In this document: piece after piece, positions 7,641 through 15,715 of the stretch
Layout: every line of letters starts with the position of its first letter
How positions within the stretch are numbered: the stretch's first letter is position 1
Assembly: GCF_022829585.1 (NCBI RefSeq)
Contig: NZ_JAKSYC010000195.1
Coordinates: forward strand, 1-57,950
Direction of reading: 5' to 3'
Source of the DNA: Methylobacterium sp. J-026
GTDB lineage: Bacteria; Pseudomonadota; Alphaproteobacteria; Rhizobiales; Beijerinckiaceae
Length of the DNA: 57,950 bases
Made by a program: the position numbers and the translations under genes
Notes under the pieces: generated by a model
What the model was told of the DNA's origin: nothing
The model's database searches: none
What the model saw: only the letters and a program-made list of their open reading frames with translations

Positions 7641-10600
7641 TCATTCGCCCGTCAGCGCGGCCTTGGTGCGGGACCACCAGCCGGCGCGCTTGGGCCGGTC
7701 CGGGTCGGCCGGCGGAGTCAGCACGACCGCGACCGGCTCGGGCGCGTATTCAACCGCGGACTCGGGGGCCGGCTCGGCGGCCCCGTTCGCCGCGGGGTGT
7801 TCGGCGGCGTCCGGCTCCGGTGCGGCGGCCACCGGCAGATCCACCGCGGTCTCGCCGCGGGCGGCTGCGGGCGCGGCCTCCACGACCTCGGCCACGGCCC
7901 GGTCGCTCACCGGCTCCTCCGCCGACAGGGCGACGACGTCCTCGGCGGAGGCCGGGGCGTCCTCCATCTCGGCGGCCTCGCGGGTACGGCCCTCGCCGCG
8001 CCCGCGTCCGCCCCGGCGTCCGCGGCGACGGCGACGGCCGCCCTCGTCCTCGGCCGGGACGGCCTCGTCCTGGCCCGCGGCGGTCTCGTCGGCGGTCCCG
8101 CTCCCGGCCGCGACGGCGGCCTCGGCCGTCTCGCCGACGGGCTCCTCGGTCCGGGCCGGCTCTTCGCCGTCCCAGTCCTCGTCCCGGCCGTCCTCGTCCG
8201 GACGCGCCCCGTCCTGTTGCTCCTCCTCGGACCGGCCGTCCTCCGCGCGGCCGTCCGCGCGGCCGCCACGCCGGCGGCGGCGGCGACGGCGGCGGCGGCC
8301 GTCCCCCTCGTCGCGGGTCCCGTCCTCCCGCGCCTCGGTGCGGCCCTCCTCGGCGTCGCCCTCGGGCTCCGCCTCGGCCTCGACCCCGACCTCGGACTCG
8401 GCCTCGTTGATCTCTTCGTCCTCGTCCTCGAGCTCCGTCGTGGGCGAGATCGCCTGGGCGCGCACCCCCGTGACGGGGCCCTCCGCCCGCTGGGCCGTCT
8501 CCCCCCGGTCGAGCTGGAACGCCGCGGTCGCCGCCAGCCGCTCGTCGGCCGCGATCGTGATGGTCACGCCGAAGCGGACCTCAAGTTCGCGCAGGTGCCC
8601 GCGCTTCTGGTTGAGGATGTAGAGGGCGACCTCGGTGCGGGTGCGCAGCACGAGGTTGTGGGAGGCCGACTTGAGCAGCGCCTCCTCGATCGAGCGCAGG
8701 ATGTGCAACGCCACCGAGGCGGTGGCGCGCACGTAGCCCGAGCCGCCGCAATGCACGCACGGGATCGAGGACGATTCGAGCACGCCGGTGCGGATGCGCT
8801 GGCGGCTCATCTCCATCAGGCCGAAGGGCGAGATCCGGCCGACCTGGATGCGGGCGCGGTCGTTCTTCAGGCAGTCGTTGAGCTTCTTCTCGACCGCGCG
8901 GTTGTTGCGCTTCTCCTCCATGTCGATGAAGTCGATGACGATCAGGCCCGCGAGGTCGCGCAGGCGCAGCTGGCGGGCGACCTCCTCGGCCGCCTCCAGG
9001 TTCGTCCGCAGCGCGGTGTCCTCGATGTCGTGCTCGCGGGTCGAGCGGCCCGAGTTCACGTCGATCGAGACCAGCGCCTCGGTCGGGTTGATGACCAGAT
9101 AGCCGCCGGATTTCAGCGAGACATGGGTCGAGAACATCGCGTCGAGCTGCTGCTCGACCCCGAAGCGGGCGAAGATCGGGGTCGAATCGCGGTAGGGCTT
9201 CACGACCTTGGACTGGCCGGGCATCAGCATCCGCATGAAGTCCTTGGCCTCGGCGTAGGCCTCCTCGCCGGCGACCAGAACCTCATCCAGATCCTTGTTG
9301 AACAGATCGCGGATCGCCCGCTTGATCAGCGAGCCCTCCTCGTAGACCAGGGCGGGGGCCATCGAGGTGAGCGTCAGCTCCCGGACCGATTCCCACAGGC
9401 GCATCAGGTACTCGAAGTCCCGGGCGATCTCGGGCTTGGAGCGCGAGGCGCCGGCGGTGCGCAGGATCACGCCCATCCCCTCCGGCACCTCCAGGTCCGC
9501 CACGACCTCCTTGAGGCGCTTGCGGTCGGCCGCCGAGGTGATCTTGCGGGAGATCCCGCCGCCCCGGCCGGTATTGGGCATCAGCACCGAGTAGCGGCCG
9601 GCCAGCGACAGGTAGGTGGTGAGCGCCGCGCCCTTCGTGCCGCGCTCCTCCTTGACGACCTGCACCAGGATGATCTGGCGGCGCTTGATCACCTCCTGGA
9701 TCTTGTACTGGCGGCGGTAGTGGCGGGGCCGCTCGGGGATCTCGGCCAGCGCATCGCCGTTGCCGCCGATCTGGGCGATCCGCGGCTCGGCGTCGGGATC
9801 GTCCGACTCCTCGTCAGACTCCTCGTCCGAATCCTCATCCTCGTCGGACTCGTCCTCGTCGTCCTCCGAGTCGTCCTCGTCCTCGTCGTCTTCGTCCTCC
9901 TCGGGCTCGTCCTCGTCGGACAGCTCGTCGGCCTCGCCGGTGGCCGGACCGCTGCGGCCCGACGCCTCCGCGGCATCCTCCGCCACGGTCTCGGCCGGCG
10001 CGTCGGCCACGGTCAGCGCCTCCGCGACGGCGATCCGGGCCTCGGGCTCGACCGCGTCGTCGGGCTCGGCCGCGGAGTGCTCGGGCCGCGCCTCGGCGGC
10101 CGGATCGGCGGCGTGCTCCGCCCGTGTCTCCGGGAGGTCCCCGGCCTCGGTCTCGGAGGCGAGCGCCTCCTGCACCGCCTCGGGGTTCTCGGCGAGGGCG
10201 TCGGGCATGCCGGCGGGGGCGATCCCGGCCTCGGCGGGGGTCTCGGCGGGGGTCTCGGAATGGTCCGCCCCGTGATCCGCGTCATGACCCTGGCCGTGAT
10301 CCGCCCCGTGATCCTCGGCCGGATGCGCCGCGTGCGGATCCTCGGCGCTCACCGTCTCGTCGGTGCCGCGGACGCGGGCCTCCGCGCGGCGGCCCCGGGA
10401 GCGGCGCGGCGACCGGCGGCGGCGCTCCTCGCGCTCGCGGTGCTCCTCGGCGTCGCGCGCCTCCTCCTCCAGCAGCGCCTGCCGGTCGGCGAGGGGGATC
10501 TGGTAGTAGTCGGGGTGGATCTCGTTGAAGGCCAGGAAGCCGTGGCGGTTGCCGCCATACTCCACGAAGGCCGCCTGGAGCGACGGCTCCACGCGGGTGA

Positions 10601-10739
10601 CCTTGGCGAGATAGATGTTGCCGCGCAGCTGGCGCCGGTTGGCGGCCTCGAAGTCGAATTCCTCGACCCTAGACCCTTGGACCGTGACGACCCGGGTCTC
10701 TTCCGGGTGCATCGCGTCGATCAGCATTTTGTTGGCCAT
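7641..10739 (-). CDS. rne: Ribonuclease E
   Basis: 1032 aa starting MANKMLIDAMHPEETRVV, the usual alphaproteobacterial beginning. The S1 domain (residues ~35-440) is split by a ~260-residue insert with His-Asp repeats and a 40-residue run of Asp/Glu/Ser near residues 275-320. The 5' sensor and DNase I-like parts follow, with the Mg-binding DVNSGRSTRE near residue 560 and IDFIDMEEKRNNRAVE near 595. The zinc-link is CVHCGGSG near residue 661. The C-terminal ~250 residues are Glu/Arg-rich and disordered, the usual scaffold for degradosome partners. It cleaves mRNA and rRNA precursors. It sits alone behind a leader of about 490 nt. Confidence 0.97.
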   Translation of the reverse strand: MANKMLIDAMHPEETRVVTVQGSRVEEFDFEAANRRQLRGNIYLAKVTRVEPSLQAAFVEYGGNRHGFLAFNEIHPDYYQIPLADRQALLEEEARDAEEHREREERRRRSPRRSRGRRAEARVRGTDETVSAEDPHAAHPAEDHGADHGQGHDADHGADHSETPAETPAEAGIAPAGMPDALAENPEAVQEALASETEAGDLPETRAEHAADPAAEARPEHSAAEPDDAVEPEARIAVAEALTVADAPAETVAEDAAEASGRSGPATGEADELSDEDEPEEDEDDEDEDDSEDDEDESDEDEDSDEESDEESDDPDAEPRIAQIGGNGDALAEIPERPRHYRRQYKIQEVIKRRQIILVQVVKEERGTKGAALTTYLSLAGRYSVLMPNTGRGGGISRKITSAADRKRLKEVVADLEVPEGMGVILRTAGASRSKPEIARDFEYLMRLWESVRELTLTSMAPALVYEEGSLIKRAIRDLFNKDLDEVLVAGEEAYAEAKDFMRMLMPGQSKVVKPYRDSTPIFARFGVEQQLDAMFSTHVSLKSGGYLVINPTEALVSIDVNSGRSTREHDIEDTALRTNLEAAEEVARQLRLRDLAGLIVIDFIDMEEKRNNRAVEKKLNDCLKNDRARIQVGRISPFGLMEMSRQRIRTGVLESSSIPCVHCGGSGYVRATASVALHILRSIEEALLKSASHNLVLRTRTEVALYILNQKRGHLRELEVRFGVTITIAADERLAATAAFQLDRGETAQRAEGPVTGVRAQAISPTTELEDEDEEINEAESEVGVEAEAEPEGDAEEGRTEAREDGTRDEGDGRRRRRRRRRRGGRADGRAEDGRSEEEQQDGARPDEDGRDEDWDGEEPARTEEPVGETAEAAVAAGSGTADETAAGQDEAVPAEDEGGRRRRRGRRGGRGRGEGRTREAAEMEDAPASAEDVVALSAEEPVSDRAVAEVVEAAPAAARGETAVDLPVAAAPEPDAAEHPAANGAAEPAPESAVEYAPEPVAVVLTPPADPDRPKRAGWWSRTKAALTGE

Positions 10740-11234
10740 GTCGGACTCTCGGCATGGCGGCCGACGTCGTTCTCCGTGCCCGTGGTCCCGGCGGCGCCTC
10801 GCACGACCGGAATGCGGTCGCCGATGGCGCCGGCCTCGTCGCCGAGGCGGCTGGGTTCGAGGGGAAATTGCCGTCAACCGCCGTTCGGCGCCCTGGGCGC
10901 CTGGGGTTGAAACAGGCCGGGTGGGCGGACGGACCGGTGCGACGCAGGTCCTGCGCCTCCGGGGCACGCGCAGCGCCATGCTGGGCCGTGCTTCCGTCCA
11001 TCCTGGTTCCGACCTCGCGAAACAATCTCGGCCGGATCGGGACCGGCCGTGAATTCCTGGGGTGCGACGGAGGATCTCCGCCGCGTCGTGCGACACCTGC
11101 CCGATCGGGGGCGAGACCCGTCGCCGCCAGACGGGACGACAGGGCCCGCCGCGACGCCGCGGCCGTTTTCGCGAGGAATTCGGCCACGTCCGCGGGCCGT
11201 TGCGGCGACCGGCGGGACCGGAGAGGGGTCGGTA
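10740..11234 (-). promoter_or_regulatory. Long 5' leader of rne (candidate autoregulatory region)
   Basis: No convincing gene lies between rne and the downstream end of glcF. If transcription starts near 11228, rne has a leader of about 490 nt. In enterobacteria RNase E represses itself by cleaving a long rne leader, and a long leader here would allow the same, but no known RNA family was matched. Reading frames through it on both strands have no recognisable product. Confidence 0.4.
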
Positions 11235-11264
11235 TCATTACAGACCGCCGCGCGGATTTGGCAA
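11235..11264 (-). promoter_or_regulatory. Candidate sigma-70-type promoter of rne
   Basis: On the minus strand TTGCCA (11264-11259) is followed after 18 bp by TAATGA (11240-11235). It is in one of the few AT-richer stretches of this gap. Prediction by eye only. Confidence 0.4.
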
Positions 11265-11358
11265 GGGTCAAGCGTGAATAGATGTCACGGGGCTGTCACG
11301 GGCGATGGGCCCGCGCGGAGGTGGGCTTAGGTCGGCGCGCGCGTCGTTCGCCGATGCG

Positions 11359-12687
11359 TTACTCCGCCGCCGCGAGCCGCGGCGCCACCCCGGCGAGCGC
11401 CGCCGGCTTCGGGCCGCCGGTCGCCCAGTCGAGCAGCTCCACCGTGTGGACGATCGGGATGCCGGTGCCCTTCCCGATCTGCGTGGCGCAGCCGATATTG
11501 CCGGTGGCGATCACGTCGGGGCGGATGCGCTCGATGTTGGCGACCTTGCGGGCGCGCAGCTTCCCGGCGAGTTCCGGCTGCAGGATGTTGTAGGTCCCGG
11601 CCGAGCCGCAGCAGATATGGCCCTCCGGCACGTCCTTCACGGTGAAGCCGGCGCGCTTGAGCAGGGTCTTGGGCTCCAGGCGGATGCCCTGGCCGTGCTG
11701 CATCGAGCAGGCCGAGTGGTAGGCGACCACGAGGTCGTTCTCGACGACCGGCGCGAGGTCGAGCAGGGCCACGTACTCGGTGACGTCCTTGGCCAGCGCC
11801 GAGACCCGCCGCGCCTTCTCGGCATAGGCCGGGTCGTCGCGGAACATGAAGCCGTAATCCTTGATGGTCGTGCCGCAGCCCGAGGCCGTGACCAGGATCG
11901 CGTCGAGGCCCTTGGCGATCTCCGCGTCCCAGGCGTCGATCGTCTGCTTGGCGTGGGCGTGGGCCGAGGCCTCCTTGCCCATGTGGTGGGTCAGCGCCCC
12001 GCAGCAGCCCTCCTGGGCATGGACCACCTCGATCCCGTGGCGGTTGAGCAGGCGGATCGCCGCCGCGTTGAAGTCCGGCCGCAGCACGCTCTGGGCGCAG
12101 CCGCGCAGCAGGGCGACGCGCCGTCCCGCCGTCCCGGTCGTCGCCGGGAACCGGCCGGGCCGGTTGGTCGGCTCCCGGGGCGGCCTCCCGGCCGGGGCGA
12201 GGTCGAGCATGGCGGCGAGCCGGTTGCCGACCCGGGGCAGCCGCGCCACGAGACCCCGGAACGGGGCGCCGAGCTTGGCGGCGATCAGCGCCAGGCGGAA
12301 TCGCCCCGGGTAGGGCAGGACCTGCGCCAGCACGGCCCGCAGGAACCGGTCATCCGCCGGGCGCGCGAAGGTCGTCTCGATATGGGCGCGGGCATGGTCG
12401 ACCAAGTGCATGTAATGCACCCCCGACGGGCAGGTGGTCATGCAGGACAGGCAGGAGAGGCAGCGGTCGACATGCTTGACCACCTCCTGCGAGGCCGGCT
12501 TGCCGCCCTCCAGCATATCCTTGATCAGGTAGATCCGGCCCCGCGGGGAATCGAGCTCGTCGCCGAGCAGCAGGTAGGTCGGGCAGGTGGCCGTGCAGAA
12601 GCCGCAATGCACGCAGGTCCGCAGGATTTTTTCCGAGGCCGCCATGGCGGGGTCGGCGAGCTGGGCGGGGGCGAAGTTGGTTTGCAC
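11359..12687 (-). CDS. glcF: Glycolate oxidase iron-sulfur subunit GlcF
   Basis: 442 aa from a GTG (VQTNFAPAQLADP). Two ferredoxin-type clusters are visible: CVHCGFCTATCP from residue 25 and CLSCLSCMTTCP from residue 76. Two CCG-type domains follow (GCCGALTHHMGKEA near 235, ICCGSAGTYNILQP near 370). This is the electron-carrying subunit of the GlcDEF glycolate dehydrogenase at the inner membrane, oxidising glycolate to glyoxylate. It follows glcE in the same direction with a 134-bp gap holding a large palindromic repeat. The flavoprotein subunit glcD is not beside it. Confidence 0.94.
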   Translation of the reverse strand: MQTNFAPAQLADPAMAASEKILRTCVHCGFCTATCPTYLLLGDELDSPRGRIYLIKDMLEGGKPASQEVVKHVDRCLSCLSCMTTCPSGVHYMHLVDHARAHIETTFARPADDRFLRAVLAQVLPYPGRFRLALIAAKLGAPFRGLVARLPRVGNRLAAMLDLAPAGRPPREPTNRPGRFPATTGTAGRRVALLRGCAQSVLRPDFNAAAIRLLNRHGIEVVHAQEGCCGALTHHMGKEASAHAHAKQTIDAWDAEIAKGLDAILVTASGCGTTIKDYGFMFRDDPAYAEKARRVSALAKDVTEYVALLDLAPVVENDLVVAYHSACSMQHGQGIRLEPKTLLKRAGFTVKDVPEGHICCGSAGTYNILQPELAGKLRARKVANIERIRPDVIATGNIGCATQIGKGTGIPIVHTVELLDWATGGPKPAALAGVAPRLAAAE

Positions 12688-12705
12688 GGTCTCTTCCTGC
12701 CTGCT

Positions 12706-12814
12706 CTCCTCCCCCTTGCGGGGAGGAGTGGGAGGTGGGGGTGGCTCAGGATCGAGCGCTGCGGTGCCTCCTGCACCACCCCCACCCCTGGCCCCTCCCC
12801 GCAGGGGGGAGGGG
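12706..12814. repeat. Large inverted repeat between glcF and glcE
   Basis: Two 39-bp arms (12706-12744 and 12776-12814) are imperfect inverted copies, agreeing at roughly four of five positions, around a 31-bp spacer. The arms consist of GGGGAGG/CCTCCCC blocks. The element fills the gap between two co-directional genes, so it would be transcribed as one long hairpin. It belongs to the GC-rich dispersed palindromes seen at several other gaps in this window. Confidence 0.75.
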
Positions 12815-12821
12815 ATGAACC

Positions 12822-14009
12822 TCACACCTGCGCGTACATCCGCCCCGGGTTGAGCACGCCGGCGGGATCGTGCGCGGCCTTGATCCCCGCGCCGAGCCGC
12901 ATCAGCGGCTCGGCGAGCGGCTGGAACACCGGCACGGCGGCGCGCACCGCGTCGGGGGCGCGCACCAGCGTGGCGTGGCCGCCCTGGGCCTGCACCGCCT
13001 TCCGCACCGGCCCGGCGCCGGCATCGCCGTCGGCGCCGGTGGCGAGCCAGATCAGGCCGCCGCCCCAGTCGTAGAACCAGCGCGCGTCCCGCTCGGCCGC
13101 GACCGCCGCCGCCAGGGCCGGCCCGTGCGTCGGCGCCGTCGAGATTCGCCACAGGGCGGCGTCCCGGGGCTCGGCGAGCGGGGCGGCGTCGCGCACGGAG
13201 CGCCAGAGGGCGGCGCCGGCCGCGCCGTCCACGATCTCCGGCTGGCCGTAGCGCTTGAGCAGGCGGCGCAGCTCCCCCGTCCGGTACGCGATGGAGTCGG
13301 AAAACCCCTCGCAGCGCATCAGCGTCCGCGCCTCCGGGGCGCCGATCCCCGCGGGCAGGTGCGCCGCCCCGGTCAGCTCGAAGGGCGAGCCCAGCGCCTC
13401 CGACAGCGCCGTCACCGCCCGGGTATCGTCGAGTCCGGAGAACACCAGGGTGGCGACCCGCTCGCTCACCGGCAGGACCTTGAAGGTCACCTCGGTGAGC
13501 AGCCCCAGCGTCCCGTGCGCGCCGGCCATCAGCTTCACGAGGTCGAGCCCGGTGACGTTCTTCATCACCCGCCCGCCCGACTTGATCGCCTCGCCCCGGC
13601 CGTTGACGAAGCGCACGCCGATCAGGCTGTCCCGGGCCGCCCCGGCATTGATCCGGCGCGGGCCGGCATTGTTGATCGCCGCCACGGCGCCGAGGGTCGG
13701 TTCGCCGCCGGTGCCGTAGAGGCCGCGAAAATCCATGGGCTCGAACGGCAGCATCTGGCCCCGGGAGGCGAGCAGCGCCTCGACCTCGGCGAGGGGCGTC
13801 CCGGCGCGGGCGGCCACCACCATCTCGGCGGGCTCGTAGAGCGTGACGCCGGTGAGTGCCCGGGCGGAGAGGGTGTCGCTGTCCTGCGCGGGCCGGCCGA
13901 GCCCCGCCGCGGTGCCGCCGCCTTCGAGCCGCAGGCGCGCGCCCCGCCCGGCGGCGTCGCGCACGATCGCCCCGGCCTGCGCCTCGGTCTCGGGCTCGTA
14001 GACGCCCAT
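12822..14009 (-). CDS. glcE: Glycolate oxidase FAD-binding subunit GlcE
   Basis: 395 aa, starting MGVYEPETEAQAGAIV. The N-terminal FAD-binding domain of the PCMH type shows LRLEGGGTAAGLGRP, then TGGEPTLGAVAAINNAGPRR near residue 110 and SGGRVMKNVTGLDLVKLMAG near residue 153, all conserved in GlcE. The C-terminus ends DPAGVLNPGRMYAQV, the standard closing motif. It acts with GlcD and GlcF to oxidise glycolate. The reading frame stays open far upstream, but that extension lies antisense-shifted over the flippase gene and shows no GlcE similarity, so the ATG at 14009 is preferred. Confidence 0.93.
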   Translation of the reverse strand: MGVYEPETEAQAGAIVRDAAGRGARLRLEGGGTAAGLGRPAQDSDTLSARALTGVTLYEPAEMVVAARAGTPLAEVEALLASRGQMLPFEPMDFRGLYGTGGEPTLGAVAAINNAGPRRINAGAARDSLIGVRFVNGRGEAIKSGGRVMKNVTGLDLVKLMAGAHGTLGLLTEVTFKVLPVSERVATLVFSGLDDTRAVTALSEALGSPFELTGAAHLPAGIGAPEARTLMRCEGFSDSIAYRTGELRRLLKRYGQPEIVDGAAGAALWRSVRDAAPLAEPRDAALWRISTAPTHGPALAAAVAAERDARWFYDWGGGLIWLATGADGDAGAGPVRKAVQAQGGHATLVRAPDAVRAAVPVFQPLAEPLMRLGAGIKAAHDPAGVLNPGRMYAQV

Positions 14010-14146
14010 CGTTTCCGTCCCGGTGCTGTTTGTATCCGTTCCAGGACGGGTGTCGCCGGAACGGCGACCGGATTCAAGCGGGGGCGGCGTCGCGGGGCCG
14101 GCCGGGGCTTTCAGCGGCGGGCTTTTCTCCGCGGCGGCCGGGACGG

Positions 14147-15589
14147 CTATTCCGCCGCCACCGCCCGCGCCGGATGCAGGCGCGCGCCGACCTGGCGGCG
14201 CAGGCCCGCGATGTCGAAGATCCAGACCAGCGCCCCGTAGAGGGCCATCCCGGCCGGGACCAGCACCGCCAGGGCGGTGGCCGGGGGCAGGTGGCGGAAC
14301 GGCGCCAGCGTCAGGCCCATCGCGGCGCAGGCCAGCGACGCCGCCCCGATCCCGCCCCAGGGCAGGCGGATGCGCTGCGGGCCCGTGAGCGCGCGCCCGC
14401 CGAGCCAGAGCGCGGCGGCGGCGAGGCCGGCGGTCTGCGCCAGGGCGACCCCGATCCCGCCCATCCGATCCGGGAGGACCAGCAGGCCGGCGCCGTTGAC
14501 CGCGAGCCCGACCAGGGCCGCGGCGATCACCGGCAGGGTCCGGCGGCGGATCTGGAAGACCGGGTTGAGGGCGTAGAACATCATCGTCAGGCAGAACAGG
14601 CCCGGCATCAGCGCGACGCTGTAGCTCTCGAACGGGCCGCGATAGGCGTCCGGCACCACCAGCGCCTGGAGCGCCGGGAGCACGGCCCAGAAGCCGACCG
14701 CGCAGGGCGCCAGCAGCGCGAACACCATGCCGGCATTCCCGGCGACCTGCGCCTCGGCGGCGGCGCGCCCGTGCCGCTCCTCGGCCTGGACGGCGAGCTG
14801 GAACAGCAGCAGGTCGAGGGCGGTGCCGAGCGTCATCAGGGCGCGGGCGGTGACGTCGGCCGCCAGGGCGAAGTAGCCGGCCTCCGCGAAGCCGGCCTGG
14901 CCCGCGACGGCGCCCCGGTTGACGAAGGCGAGGCACTGGTAGGCGGTGTTGGCGGCGATCAACGGCAGGCCGTAGCGGGCGAAGACCCCCCAGGTCGCCG
15001 ACAGGCGCGGCCGCTCGAACGGCGTGCGCGGGTCGCGCAGCGGGTGGCGCAGCAGGAGGACCGCGAGGAACTGGCTGAGCCCGGCCGCGGCCAGCACCCA
15101 GGCGGGCTGCGGCAGCCACCATGCGGCGGCCGCCATCAGGGCGAAGGCGAGGACGTTCTTGACCGCGACGAGGCCGAGATAGAGCTTCCCGTCGAACCGG
15201 GCCCGGGCGAGGGCCGCGTGATAGTCGAAGACGCCGATGCCGAGGGCGGCCAGCCCGGTGCCGCACAGCACCGCCGCGTGCCCGTCCGCGCCGTCGCCGA
15301 GACCGAGGGCCCCGCACAGGGCGGCGGCGGCGAGGAGCAGCAGGCCGATGCGCAGATAGGCCCGGTCGAGCCCGTGGCGAATCCAGGGCTCGTCGACCCG
15401 CACCCGCCCCGAGTAGAAGCGCGTCGCCGAGAGCCGCAGCCACTCGAACAGCACCGTGTTGAGCACGGTCGCCCCGGTGGTCGCCAGGGCGAACCGGCCG
15501 AAATCGGCCGGCCCGAGCAGCTTGGCGATCAGCAGGCCGAGGACGAAGTTGAGCCCGGCATTGATGATGAAGGCGGCGATCACGGCCAT
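14147..15589 (-). CDS. Polysaccharide/lipid flippase-like membrane protein (MATE/Wzx superfamily)
   Basis: 480 aa with about 12-14 hydrophobic helices. The N-terminus (INAGLNFVLGLLIAKLLGPA followed by DFGRFAL) is the typical first helix and cytoplasmic loop of polysaccharide transport proteins: G-x-x-x-G-P-x-x-F/Y-G. Such proteins move undecaprenyl-linked sugars across the inner membrane. No glycosyltransferase is adjacent, so the cargo is unknown. A TTG nine bases upstream is an alternative start. It precedes glcE in the same direction with a 137-bp gap. Confidence 0.8.
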   Translation of the reverse strand: MAVIAAFIINAGLNFVLGLLIAKLLGPADFGRFALATTGATVLNTVLFEWLRLSATRFYSGRVRVDEPWIRHGLDRAYLRIGLLLLAAAALCGALGLGDGADGHAAVLCGTGLAALGIGVFDYHAALARARFDGKLYLGLVAVKNVLAFALMAAAAWWLPQPAWVLAAAGLSQFLAVLLLRHPLRDPRTPFERPRLSATWGVFARYGLPLIAANTAYQCLAFVNRGAVAGQAGFAEAGYFALAADVTARALMTLGTALDLLLFQLAVQAEERHGRAAAEAQVAGNAGMVFALLAPCAVGFWAVLPALQALVVPDAYRGPFESYSVALMPGLFCLTMMFYALNPVFQIRRRTLPVIAAALVGLAVNGAGLLVLPDRMGGIGVALAQTAGLAAAALWLGGRALTGPQRIRLPWGGIGAASLACAAMGLTLAPFRHLPPATALAVLVPAGMALYGALVWIFDIAGLRRQVGARLHPARAVAAE

Positions 15590-15715
15590 GGACGGCAACT
15601 CATGAGCGTCGAGGGGCTTCGGGACGGTGTCGGCACGGTAGGGCCGGACGTGTAAGACTCCTTTAACGGGGCGGGAACGGGGCGGGGGCCGGTCGGCCCG
15701 GCGCTCGCGTGCCGG

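Noticed and set aside
7533..10910. Very long open frame on the plus strand opposite rne
   Set aside because: It is the mirror of rne codon bias in very GC-rich DNA: Leu/Gly/Val/Arg-rich low complexity with no domain, while the minus-strand RNase E is unmistakable.
12822..15443. 873-residue version of GlcE extending over the flippase gene
   Set aside because: The extra N-terminal part is Arg/Pro/Gly-rich shadow sequence and overlaps a well-formed membrane protein on the same strand in another frame.
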